Source: Culex pipiens pallens (lineage: Eukaryota; Arthropoda; Insecta; Diptera; Culicidae). From it: a DNA stretch of 64,000 bases. Shown one piece after another: positions 22,401 through 30,396 of the stretch; the stretch's first letter is position 1; the number at the start of each line of letters is the position of its first letter. The notes under the pieces are model-generated. The model ran no database searches. It had not been told where the DNA came from and saw nothing but the letters and a program-made list of their open reading frames with translations. A program made the translations under genes and the position numbers. The stretch spans positions 122,809,671 to 122,873,670 of the forward strand of contig NC_068939.1 in assembly GCF_016801865.2 (NCBI RefSeq), in the 5' to 3' direction.

Positions 22401-22507
22401 TCCGATCACTTACACTCCAAATTTTGCACGGAAGGTGTAATTAGTGCAGCAACGACACTGATCGTCACAAAACACCTCCAAATACCTCCATTACTTGTCG
22501 TCCACAT
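10486..22507 (-). CDS. modSP: Modular serine protease (LDLa x4, CCP x2, trypsin), interrupted by a hAT element
   Basis: Coding exons on the minus strand: 22507-22414 (ATG, signal peptide CFVTISVVAALITPSV), 21926-21629, 21565-20876 joined to 18877-18174, and 10697-10486 (stop). Splice phases agree throughout (1, 2, 1) and the intact product would be 665 aa, close to fly ModSP. Order: signal peptide; four LDLa modules (SDE calcium motifs, e.g. CDGVVDCKDKSDE); a Thr-rich linker; a CCP/sushi module; a second CCP-like module; and a trypsin domain with His in SAAHC, Asp in YYNLDIAIV and Ser in QGDSGGGF. The activation site reads EAY-IIGG. The S1 base residue (TSVCQGDS, position 189) is Ser, so specificity is chymotrypsin-like rather than tryptic, fitting self-activation. 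Known relatives (fly ModSP, moth HP14) are secreted initiators of Toll and melanization cascades. A 1,990-bp element at 18886-20875 splits the exon inside the second CCP-like module, so this allele may be broken unless the insert is spliced out. Confidence 0.85.
10740..11770. other. Protease intron, 3' part, no gene
   Basis: AT-rich intronic sequence with poly-T tracts at 10960-10980. The segment 11109-11390 is somewhat richer in GC (TGTCAACTTCGGC repeated at 11247 and 11272) but shows no splice-bounded exon. No recognisable domain in any frame. Confidence 0.5.
11990..14745 (+). repeat. Tandem array, 164-bp unit, ~15 copies
   Basis: CGGATCCATC recurs at 12881, 13045, 13209, 13373 and 13537 and onward, exactly 164 bp apart. 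Landmarks per unit are CCAACGAGTCCACAACATTG, AGATCTGGCAACCCTGTCTC and GTACTTTTTTGAAGCCGGAT. Fifteen units are counted after subtracting the 235-bp MITE inserted near the left end. Outer units are more diverged than inner ones. The same unit occurs once or twice in the related element at 60713-62229. Confidence 0.85.
12186..12420. mobile_element. 235-bp MITE with ~44-bp TIRs, TA duplication
   Basis: Left end CCGTAAACTGGGGTGACTTT and right end its reverse complement, with near-perfect pairing extending ~44 bp including GCCCGGGGTGAC. TA flanks at 12184-12185 and 12421-12422. Neighbouring satellite units read TTGGTTAGGTAATTGAAAGA with no insertion, fixing the target exactly. A degenerate relative of the tip (CTCGGGGTGACTTTGATGAA) lies near 52996. 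Confidence 0.85.
14975..15196. mobile_element. ~220-bp inverted-repeat MITE
   Basis: GTCTAGATGATCCT...TTTGCAGAACTCAATTTGAT on the left mirrors ATCAAATTGAGTTCTGCAAA...AGGATCATCTAGAC on the right. The arms meet around a poly-T/poly-A centre near 15060-15110. Non-coding, intronic. Confidence 0.6.
15200..16030. other. Protease intron, no gene
   Basis: Non-coding. Two diverged direct copies of TAGTTATCACAAGTCAA/CAGTTATCACAAGTGAA occur near 15339 and 15419. No exon, RNA or promoter signal identified. Confidence 0.45.
16035..16259. mobile_element. 225-bp MITE with CACGCAGAAAAATA termini
   Basis: Left CACGCAGAAAAATA, right TATTTTTCTGCGTG, with internal ATCAACAAAA/TTTTGTTGAT motifs that form further hairpins. 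A left-end fragment of the same family (CACGCAGAAAAATAAGGCAT) is at 28192-28270. Confidence 0.65.
16667..17518. mobile_element. 852-bp element with ~36-bp perfect TIRs
   Basis: TCGAGCCAAACATTTCATTA continuing through GGGCACAAAACCAAAA at the left is exactly repeated in reverse complement at 17483-17518. The interior carries several AAAGGGC/GCCCTTT motifs (16816, 16864, 17164, 17216, 17246, 17280), possibly transposase-binding subterminal repeats. No transposase frame, so non-autonomous; superfamily not determinable from this copy. Confidence 0.75.
17640..17756 (+). pseudogene. Non-LTR retrotransposon reverse transcriptase fragment
   Basis: The frame encodes KLFELIVPDHIKSS and then EQHGFMPRRST, matching the N-terminal part of jockey/CR1-type reverse transcriptases (KxFExI followed by QHGFxPxRST) before stopping. 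Only about 38 residues remain, so it is a dead remnant in the protease intron. Ends are undefined because flanking sequence has diverged. Confidence 0.6.
17760..18170. other. Protease intron next to the trypsin exon, no gene
   Basis: No exon seen. CAGTAAACTTCAGTAACCTTCAGTA (near 18045) is a short degenerate direct repeat. The segment ends at the splice donor GTGAGT (minus strand, G at 18173). Confidence 0.45.
18886..20875. mobile_element. Non-autonomous hAT-like element inserted in a protease coding exon
   Basis: Ends CAGGGGCGCCGACT and AGTCGGCGCCCCTG form a 14-bp perfect terminal inverted repeat. The flanks GTTTCGTT at 18878-18885 and 20876-20883 are an exact 8-bp target duplication, as in the hAT superfamily. 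G/C runs (GGGGGGGCA, CCCCCC) lie just inside both ends. The centre is an octamer array; there is no transposase. Removing element plus one duplication restores a continuous second CCP-like module in the protease. In minus orientation it offers a donor (CTT then GTAAGC, 20674/20673) and an acceptor (TAG then TCGGCG, 18898/18897), both phase 0 and in the protease frame. Confidence 0.85.
19501..20368. repeat. Octamer array (AAGAATTT)n with CAGAATTT blocks
   Basis: About 108 copies of an 8-bp unit inside the hAT-like element. The array alternates between runs of AAGAATTT and runs of CAGAATTT (about 19727-19815 and 20149-20278), with rare single variants. Blockwise switching points to segmental expansion after point mutation. 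Confidence 0.9.
22226..22235 (+). promoter_or_regulatory. NF-kappaB-like motif in protease intron 1
   Basis: GGGAATCCCC is a perfect match to GGGRNTYYCC, about 275 bp inside the gene from the ATG. A GATA-type TTATCA occurs about 90 bp away (22322). This pairing is common at Rel-controlled insect immune genes; function here is inference. Confidence 0.35.
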
Positions 22508-22553
22508 CGAAAACGCAAACCAATAGCTCTTCCCAGCTTCCGAATCATCCACA

Positions 22554-22558
22554 ACTGA
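22554..22558 (-). promoter_or_regulatory. Possible initiator of the protease gene
   Basis: Minus-strand TCAGT (in TCTCAGTTGTGG) lies ~49 nt upstream of the ATG at 22507, a reasonable transcription start for a TATA-less arthropod promoter. No TATA box or convincing DPE was found. Confidence 0.3.
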
Positions 22559-22559
22559 G

Positions 22560-23020
22560 ATTACCACTAAACGGCAGAGTCATTCTTCTAACCGGCGATG
22601 TTTTGGGGGGCGAATCTTCCAAGAATCACTATCAAATCCAGTTCTTTCAGTCCCTCTCACGCAGAACCTGTTTCGCGTCGATATTGATGGCTTCTTTATT
22701 GAACAAAACGACGACGACGACGGCGCGATTCGCGAAACGTGTGAACTCTGTGAACTTGAATGCTCAACTGTTTCTGAAGCTTAATCGAGATGAGCTTTGG
22801 GTTTGGAGAACTTCATCGATGATGACGCCGTTGAGGTTGAACTTGTTTTGTTGCGTGTTTGGTTGGGATGATGAGTGCGAGCGATAAGAGAACTGTTGCA
22901 TGCATTTGTTACTAATAACTATGTACCTGTGTTTTGCAACTATCAAATCTAAATAATATATTGCCAACTGTTTGCATTTCTAGCACATATTGACTACCAA
23001 ATAATATCAAGGTAATAAAT
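22560..23020. other. Upstream region of the protease gene, no other gene
   Basis: Moderately GC-rich DNA with an ACGACGACGACGGCG run near 22709. Frames here lack domains and splice context, so I treat the stretch as promoter and intergenic sequence. Confidence 0.45.
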
Positions 23021-23021
23021 A

Positions 23022-23491
23022 TTTTTTGCCTTCCTCACCTTACTGAGGAAAGGCTATAAAATCACTCGAAAAATGAACTTATTAATTTGACCTCGTAGAC
23101 CCACCTTCACGTATACATATCGACTCAGAATCATGTTCTGAGCAAATGTGTGTAGGTGGGTGGACAAAAATTGAAGACGACATTGAAGATCTGACAACCC
23201 TGTCAAAAGTTATCAGCACTGAAGTGTTATTTATACACTTTTTGGAGGCCGGGTTTCAGATATTGTGATAGAAATATTGTCTGAATCTTCCATGTGAACT
23301 ATCGTTGAATAGGTTCTTTATCAGAACTTGCCGGTGAGCCAGAAATATTGAAGGTCTGCGAACCCTATCAAAAGAAATGAGTAATAAAGTTGATTTGTTA
23401 AACATGTCAAGGGGGAATGTTGCTATTTTTACTAAATGTATTGACTTTATGAATGTGAGGAAGGCACCAACCACCTAAAGGTGGATTAAGT
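23022..23491 (+). mobile_element. Short member of the CCTTCCTCAC family
   Basis: Left end TTTTTTGCCTTCCTCACC and right end GTGAGGAAGGCACCAACCAC then AGGTGGATTAAG match the 3-kb element at 11774. The interior has a single diverged unit (GAAGATCTGACAACCCTGTC) instead of an array. Confidence 0.65.
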
Positions 23492-23529
23492 AACGTTGTT
23501 TAGAATAAAAAAAAACTAACTAACTTTGT

Positions 23530-24740
23530 TGAATGACGTTGCAGGGCTTTGGTGTCTTCGGCAAAGTTGTAGAGGAGAAAATTTCATGAAAGTTTGTCGA
23601 AAGCGCTAAATTTGTAGCTCTTAATCTACTCGATATATACGCCATTTTTGCAAAAATGGTCCAAAAAAGCATTTTTTTGGTGATAACTCAAAATGTTAGC
23701 ATTTTAGCGGCCTACTATGTTCTGAAGAGTTGTTTATGACACAAAGTTACACATCTTTGCCCAAGACAGCAAATTTTTTTGAGCCTTTCTTGAGGAGTTA
23801 TTACCATTTTTAAGTGATTTTGAGCCTATTTTCAAGTTGCTATTTTTCAAAATGGCGCATTTTGGCGCAAAACCGAACAATACACTTGAAAGTACACATT
23901 TCAAATACATTTCTTGAAAATATCTCCGTGTCTTTCGGTGTCTATTTTTAGATATCTCAATTTGAATTTGACGGGTTTTAATTCATTTGTTAATAATTTT
24001 TAAGCGGAATCTTATTGAAATCGTGGTAATAATCGGAATATTGAAGGGTAAATTGATCGATTTCTGTGGAAAATACTTTGTCTATGGAAAAATACGACAA
24101 CCTTTTTAAAGTGACCAAATATAAAAGGAAATTCTTAATTTTAAATACGAACAATTATTTAAAATTTTCACTTACATTATTTTTGGGCTAAACATGTTTT
24201 TATTCATAATTTTAGAATGTGTGTCATAACTTTAATTCATACACATTTAATTAGAAAAATAATGAACTTTGTTTAAAAAACATTTATTTGTTTTTTTTTT
24301 TCAAATCAAACATTATAAATTACCTTAATAATTGTCAATTTGACTTATTCAATACCATTCGTAAACTTTTTGGATGAAATCATAACATACAGATTTTCGA
24401 ATATCGTGTGTTTATGTATAACCAGCCCACAAAATTGTATGGAACTTGGTAAGGGAAAACTAATGAACAAAGTTTCATTTAAATATAACACCACAACATT
24501 AAAAATATCGATGCCAAATTCTAGAGAATAACTCTGTTTGGTTGTTAGGGAAATTTAAAATAAACTTGGAAAATAAAAAATCAGCTTTGTGAAAAAAAAT
24601 GTTTATTCTCTAACTTTTTTTTTTGATTTTGAGTTTCATCGTTTTTGAGACATGTATGCAGTTTGGCTCAAAATCTTGTGCTCTTTCAGAAAAAAGCCTC
24701 AAATATCCAGTACTTTGTTCTAGAAATAAGGAGGAAATCC
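23530..24740. repeat. Decayed dispersed repeats, no gene
   Basis: GGTGTCTTCGGCAAAGTTGT near 23549 and CAGATTTTCGAATATCG near 24391 are landmarks of a widespread family also seen at 37030-37340, 51690-51890 and 60066-60235. The rest is AT-rich (>70% by eye) with no coding signal. Confidence 0.45.
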
Positions 24741-24744
24741 AGTT

Positions 24745-24875
24745 CAGGAGGAAATCGGACCGCGCTCTGGACTCACAATCCAGAGGCCGCCGGTTCGAAT
24801 CCCGAGGCGGACGCAAAAAAATCTAAGTGTAAATATAGGTATTCGGTGCCCTCTCCCCGTGCCATACCCAAATGC
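24745..24875 (+). repeat. tRNA-derived SINE, second copy
   Basis: CGGACCGCGCTCTGGACTCA, the B box GGTTCGAATCCC and the tail GTGTAAATATAGGTATTCGG / CCCCGTGCCATAC match the SINE at 9111-9345. The copy is truncated at both sides. Confidence 0.6.
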
Positions 24876-25179
24876 TGAAAAAAGTGATTTTATTATGGTT
24901 TTTGACAATTTCCATATGATAGACTTGATTTTTTTAGTCTCGAAAATATGTTCACCGGAAAGCTCGTCTAATTTCCTATAAGATTGATATGAGAGGGTAC
25001 TGTACAACCGATTCCCTATTTTACATGGAATTGCTTTTTACTGATATTATATAAATTTTTCGATGAACTGTGTCAAATCTCGTTACAAATACTATTTATC
25101 AAACAGTTGCAACAAATTAACCGCATAAAACCCCAAATCATTCACCATCGTCCCAAAAACATTCTGCATATAAATTTCA

Positions 25180-27080
25180 TAATTTCCAACGCGCGCGATT
25201 CGCTCGCTCGCACGGTGAAAAATCCAAAGCCAGAGGAGATTTTTTCCTCCACAAAATTAGAACACCACCTCGGGTGGTTCAGCCAGGCGTAGGCGATCTG
25301 CGCCGAGCGCAAAAAGATATTAAAATTCACGCACAATTTCGTTCGGTCCGTGTGCGCCGGGGGGAAGAAAATTTTCCTCTCGATCGGCGGCCAGACCGAA
25401 AATCTCGCCGAAAAACCCACCGACCGACATTAAAATAGCCGCGGAAATTTTCGCTTTCGTTCGCGAGGTTCGGGAAAATTTTGCGCAACCGCGTTTATTT
25501 TTTCACGATTTCGTGAAAAAGTTGAGCTTGTTGGGTGTGTGCGTGCACGCTCGGGAAATTGAGGGGAAATTCCACGCACACACGCGCGCACCCCGTTAAG
25601 GGGAAGTTCGGGAGCGCGCACGAGTTTAAAATTAGACTTTTCACGGCGCGCGCGCACCCTTCGGCAACGGTGACGTCACGGCGAAAAGTCACGACGCACC
25701 GCCGATCGTGGCAGGCCGCGTTGTGTTGGTGCCGTCCGAACGCGCGTTTTAGGGTCAATCGGACGTTTTAACGTATTGCACTACTCAGTGCTATCGTGTT
25801 TTTAGTCTTGCGAGGATTTGAGTGAAAGCGCTCAGGTTGGTTTGTGTTTTTTTCTCCTGTCCCGAACAAAAAAGTGGGAATTTTTGCTGGTTTTTTGGGG
25901 AATTTTTTTTTCTCCGTGCCCGGAAGATCCTGTGACATTTGGGACCCTCCAGGAATGGCTGCGAACACGCTTCCAGTGATGGAGAAAAAATCGTTGGTTC
26001 GAATCCTGACCGACAGGTGGCGCGATCAGGATCAAGCGCGAGTGACGTAAGCGATGAGCTGTCACAGTGACAGCTGTTAGTGACGTGACGTGTGTGAGGA
26101 TCCTCGAGCGGTCATCGATCGATGATTGGACCTTGGGGTCAGGAACAGTTGCGGGTTCGCAAGGAAGAAGATCATGAAGATCATGATGAATGACTCACTC
26201 AGTGTTGGAGGACGTGCTAAATTTAAAAACTTGCAAATGTAAACTTGCCTAGCTAATAAACTTCACGGTGAAGCAATCTTAAAATAACTTAAAAAAAAAA
26301 AGATTTCCAACCCTAATTGAGTAACACTCAACCCGAGGCAGTGAAGCAATAACTTGCGAAAATCTTTTCCCTCCGTGTATTGGTGGGTTGTTTGTGTACA
26401 GACACTCTAGGCTGTGACGATGTGTGTTTGCGTGTGCGGCGGATCCTGACTGCGGCTGCGCCTGCTTGGACCTGAGGAGTTGCGCCAACGTTTCGAGAGT
26501 TCAATGCCTACTTTTGGACCTGCACCGTTTCTGACAGCTCGCGCTCGGCTCGGCTGTTCTAATTTTAGTACTCGCGACTGCGCGGCACGAGAAAAAGTCG
26601 AAAAATTCGCCGTGTGAAAATTCGCTACGAATACAGAGAAAGTCACGCGAACGCACGCACGCACACTCACACACACATACACACAAACAACCACCGCACA
26701 GACGCCTACTTTGTGGGAGTTATTTTTTCTCGGGGTGTTGCAAAATAGACCGACGTTCGGGAATTCGGGTCGGATGTTTGGTCAGGCCGAAATTCCACAG
26801 ACTGCGGGGAAAATAGAACATTTGAACGCACACACACACAAACGTCAAGTAGAAAATCGCTCCGAAAAACTCTGAACCTACGCCTACGCAAGTTGTGTGT
26901 AGGTGGAGATGAGTCGAATGGTCCGAATTTCGTGCTAAAAATAGAACTCGAAACCGTTGAGTTTCATCGGACGGATCGAAAAGATCGTGGTTTTTGCTGG
27001 CTGGCTGGCGCTGGAGATCGGGGTGACACATGGGGGACACCTGCGATGGCCACCGAGCTGGCGCCAGCGAAGATTTGAAG
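25180..27080 (+). promoter_or_regulatory. GC-rich region, candidate promoter and 5' exon(s) for tropomyosin
   Basis: GC and CpG content rise sharply here against the AT-rich background. TGACGTCA (a perfect CRE) is at 25671-25678. TCAGT at 25785-25789 fits an arthropod initiator (+1 at 25787), with GGATT at +28, four of five bases of a DPE. A donor-like CAG/GTTGG follows at 25835/25836. Farther down are an E-box (CAGCTG, 26071) and a 19-bp near-palindrome (26057-26075). No frame has a recognisable domain. Linking this region to the Tm2 gene 4.5 kb downstream is inference. Confidence 0.4.
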
Positions 27081-27384
27081 AGAAACACTTTTTAGAGTCA
27101 ATCCACAGGGTGTGATGTCACCCTACTGGGAATGTTTATTTTGGTAGCGCGCGGATTTGGTAGCAGCATTGACATGTTTTTTTAATGATCTCATGTATGT
27201 TGTCAGTTATTGTGTTTTTATATGAGGTCACATTTGTTTTATAATTCCCTCGTTAATTTTCTCATTTGTGTCTATTTTTATTCAATGGTTCTTTTTTTTG
27301 ATTTACTCAACTTATTTGTTTTGTTATTTTTATTTGCTTCTATTTTTACTAATTTTATTCATAGTGTATTATATTAGCAGAGCA

Positions 27385-27730
27385 GCAGGCTTGGCCAAAT
27401 CGTTAAGCTGTCCGCTTTGTAAGCGGATGATCATGGGTTCGATTCCCATCTGCTCCAACCTTCCATCGGATGGGGAAGTAAATCGTCGGTCCCGGCCTTG
27501 GTTAGGTTAAGTTAGTTTGTTAAGTCATTCCAAAAGTAGGAGTCGTCTCCACGCTATAAGTACAAATAACACACCAAACCAAGCCTGCTCCGGTGGAATC
27601 GCTGGCGGCGGTTGGTTTCGCAATCCAAAGGTCGTCAGTTCGAACCCTGGGGTGGAAGATTCCTTGAAGTTGAAAGAGGTTTGGGTGCCCTCCCCATTCA
27701 AGCCTTCGGACTCCTAGGTTCGAGCAGAAA
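27385..27730 (+). repeat. SINE pair with two tRNA-like heads
   Basis: 27385-27458 has the best cloverleaf in the window: anticodon stem TCCGC/GCGGA around loop TTTGTAA (anticodon TGT) and T stem ATGGG/CCCAT around TTCGATT, with one outer acceptor mismatch. It continues CATCGGATGGGGAAGTAAAT, a SINE-type body. A second head near 27600-27668 (B box AGTTCGAACCC) resembles the 9111 SINE, followed by GGTTTGGGTGCCCTCCCC. Double-tRNA SINEs (Twin) are described from Culex; whether this is one is untested. Confidence 0.55.
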
Positions 27731-27739
27731 CTTGCAATA

Positions 27740-29105
27740 GAAACCACAAAAGACCTGGGGTTGTTGAATGTGGATGGTTTGATTTTTGTATTATATCAAT
27801 TTCTAAGAATGAATATCAATAATTACTATCAAAAGTGACAATCACAATAACATTTTTAAGCAATTCTGATTTCATGTATTTAGTAAACAATTTGGTAAAC
27901 AATAAAAAATTCTTCGTAAACTTTTCTTAATTAACGAATGCTGCTTGCTTACTGGGCTGAACGAAAAATGTCGAGGGGACGCTCAATGCATTATAGTTTC
28001 GTAAGAAAACATAAAAATAAAAGTTACTTAAATTGTGTCCATAGCTAAGTATTCAAGTTGCCTTTGAATTTTACAATAACTTTAAAAAAACTTGAACACG
28101 CTTGAGGAAATGTTTCTAATTTGGCCAAAATATTGATTTTTCATTAGGTTTTGTGAGTACATTTTGTATCAAACGATTGGGCTATTTCAACACGCAGAAA
28201 AATAAGGCATATTTGAATCATGATTTTTGTTGGATAAACGCTAAACTTCAGCTTTTTCAAAACAATAAAAGACGTAATTCCAACGCATTTTTTTTTGTTT
28301 TGATTTTGATTGTTTTCAATTACAATTCAATATTTATGACAATACTTCAAAACGTTCTGAAGCAAATATTTTTATCAAGAGCAGCCATTATACACGGTTG
28401 AGATCAAGTTACTCTATTCCCCTTTCCTTTTGGAAATTCCAAGTATTCAAAGTTCATCCCGCTCACTCAAGAAATATTGACATCTAGTGTGAGCGGGATA
28501 AACCGTTTGTTTGAGCCCAAGGTGGAGAATCGTATTTTTCGTATAAACAAATGTTCGATATTACTTTTTAATATTGTTTATAAACATTAGACGTCTGGAA
28601 AAAATGACAGCACATCAGGCAGTGTCTGACATTTTCGCTGCAAATGTATTGATGAGAGGGAAACTTCTCACAAATAGCGAAAAATTGATATTTGAAACTC
28701 TTATTTAAAATACTCGGGGTTTTCAAATTTCTTTGTCTGTGAACACTCAGCTCATTCAAACTCTTTTGATGAAAATTCTCCAATTTAATGGAAAAGTGAA
28801 GTTTACGATTTTTCTATTTTGACCTCTTTATTTTCCTATATATATATTTTTTTAAATTAAAATCTTATAGGTAATCAGGGCACAAAACCCGAAAACTGTG
28901 TGTCGAATCGTCTAACATGCCATATTTTTTTTTCCTGAACAGGGATGGAATAACTCCAAATATCTTTTTCGCTTGCTAACTTTCATCACCCGCAAAGGAA
29001 AGAAGAAGAGGAACACGCAAAAGAAAATCACTCCCGAACTTTTCGGAGCAAATCCATCAGTTGAAGATTTTTTTGTGATTTTCATTGTTAGCTCCACTTA
29101 AATAC
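27740..29105. other. Non-coding intergenic or intronic stretch
   Basis: AT-rich, with a MITE left-end fragment at 28192-28270 (CACGCAGAAAAATAAGGCAT). 28446-28497 has TCCCGCTCAC facing GTGAGCGGGA, a small inverted repeat. No exon found. Confidence 0.45.
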
Positions 29106-29108
29106 ACC

Positions 29109-29215
29109 TATAGAGTTATCTACGTGCGCATGTATTGCGTGTACGTACACGAAAAAGATTGAGGTTAAATTTTGTCCGGCCAGCAAAATCAAATGGTGCG
29201 CTAGTGTGTGTACGC
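29109..29215 (-). repeat. Single arm of the 2964-3600 repeat family
   Basis: TATAGAGTTATCTACGTGCG through GCGCTAGTGTG matches the arm at 3471-3600 with few differences. Confidence 0.65.
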
Positions 29216-29800
29216 GAAACGTCATAAAGCTCTATGAAAACTGACAGGTCTTCTTTCGACTTGTGACGTAAAATCTGCAAATGTTTCATTTTATTGTCCG
29301 TTTCTTTCAAAGATACACGCTGCGCGGCATTTCAGAATGTGCCATAGACGTTGTTGCCAGCGATTTTCTGCACTTTTAGTGCAATAAAAAACATACCCGG
29401 CAACAATGCCATGCAATTCGAACAAGAAGATCAACAAAAACAAAACGCACAGTACGGGATTTGACAGCGCGCATTTGCCGAAAGTGCGGCGCGTCGTTTC
29501 GAGGCTGGTTTGCCGCGTGTCCTTTTCAGGAATACGCGCAATACCGATATTTCGTGCGCGATAGAAGGATTCCTCAAGGGAAGTGAAACGTTCAAGATGG
29601 TGGCCAATATGGCGGCTACAAAGTGAAATCAACAATAATACAGTATGAAGTCTGTCAAAGAGTTGATTTTCACAAAATTGGGGTCGCTGAACCCGATTAT
29701 GAACACTAGAATTCTCCAAAGAGACCAGGAAGCGTGCAATCCAAGATGGCGTCCCTTATGGAGATGGGAGAATATTCATGATTTTTTATTCAACATGTAA
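29216..29800. other. Stretch without a supported gene
   Basis: A 142-codon minus-strand frame ends at 29291 but has no domain, no splice partner and starts at a non-coding-looking edge. CCAAGATGGC motifs near 29740 recur near 41719, suggesting old repeat sequence. Confidence 0.4.
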
Positions 29801-29808
29801 TAGGCTTA

Positions 29809-29940
29809 CCCTAATAAAATCGATGTGCCTAACAACTAATTTCCCATATAGTGAAATCTAGTTGTGGTATAGTTCACTATACTACAAATAATATGTCACT
29901 ATATGGGGAATTAGTTGTTAGGCACACTCATTTATTAGGG
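29809..29940. mobile_element. 132-bp MITE, near-palindromic, TA duplication
   Basis: CCCTAATAAA at the left and TTTATTAGGG at the right, with TGCCTAACAACTAATTTCCC mirrored by GGGAATTAGTTGTTAGGCA (one-base bulge). TA at 29807-29808 and 29941-29942. The arms pair over ~45 bp around a short centre. Confidence 0.75.
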
Positions 29941-30178
29941 TATTGTAACATGAAACAGGCTTGTGACACCGTGACCGATTTCGGTGGTTTAATTCGGGTT
30001 CAGCGACCATCATGTTATTTTTCCGAGTGCCTAATGCAGAGGTATCGGTTTTTTAAGTTCAATTAAAGCTTCTTTAAGACGTTTTCAACTGAAATTGGGT
30101 AAAACAGAAGCTCACTAAGAAGTGAGCAAGCATGTTTTCACCAACAGTTTTGCTAATTGAGATTTATGTTTTTATTGA

Positions 30179-30202
30179 AAAAAAAAAAAAAAAAAAAAAA
30201 AA
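30179..30202 (+). repeat. Poly(A) run
   Basis: About two dozen consecutive A residues preceded by TTTTTATTG, about 150 bp before the tropomyosin coding exon. It could be the tail of an old retrosequence or simple slippage. Confidence 0.6.
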
Positions 30203-30396
30203 CAGCCAAATGTATAGAAATGGATCGAATCTTTATCCCGTCAAACATATGAGAATTACCTCTAATTCCAGAAAACCAGCAAAATACCTATCAGCAAAGT
30301 ATTAAAGAACAATCAATTAATACGGTACTTTTATTTCTTTCCCAGCTGTTTGAATTTTTCGTGGACAGGCCGGGGTAAGCAGAAAATCCATCCACC

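Noticed and set aside
27385..27458. Functional tRNA-Thr (anticodon TGT)
   Set aside because: The fold is good but it is followed by a SINE-type body and has an outer acceptor mismatch; kept as a SINE head.
29291..29719. 142-codon minus-strand frame with a hydrophobic stretch
   Set aside because: No recognisable family, borders a dispersed repeat, no splice or promoter support.
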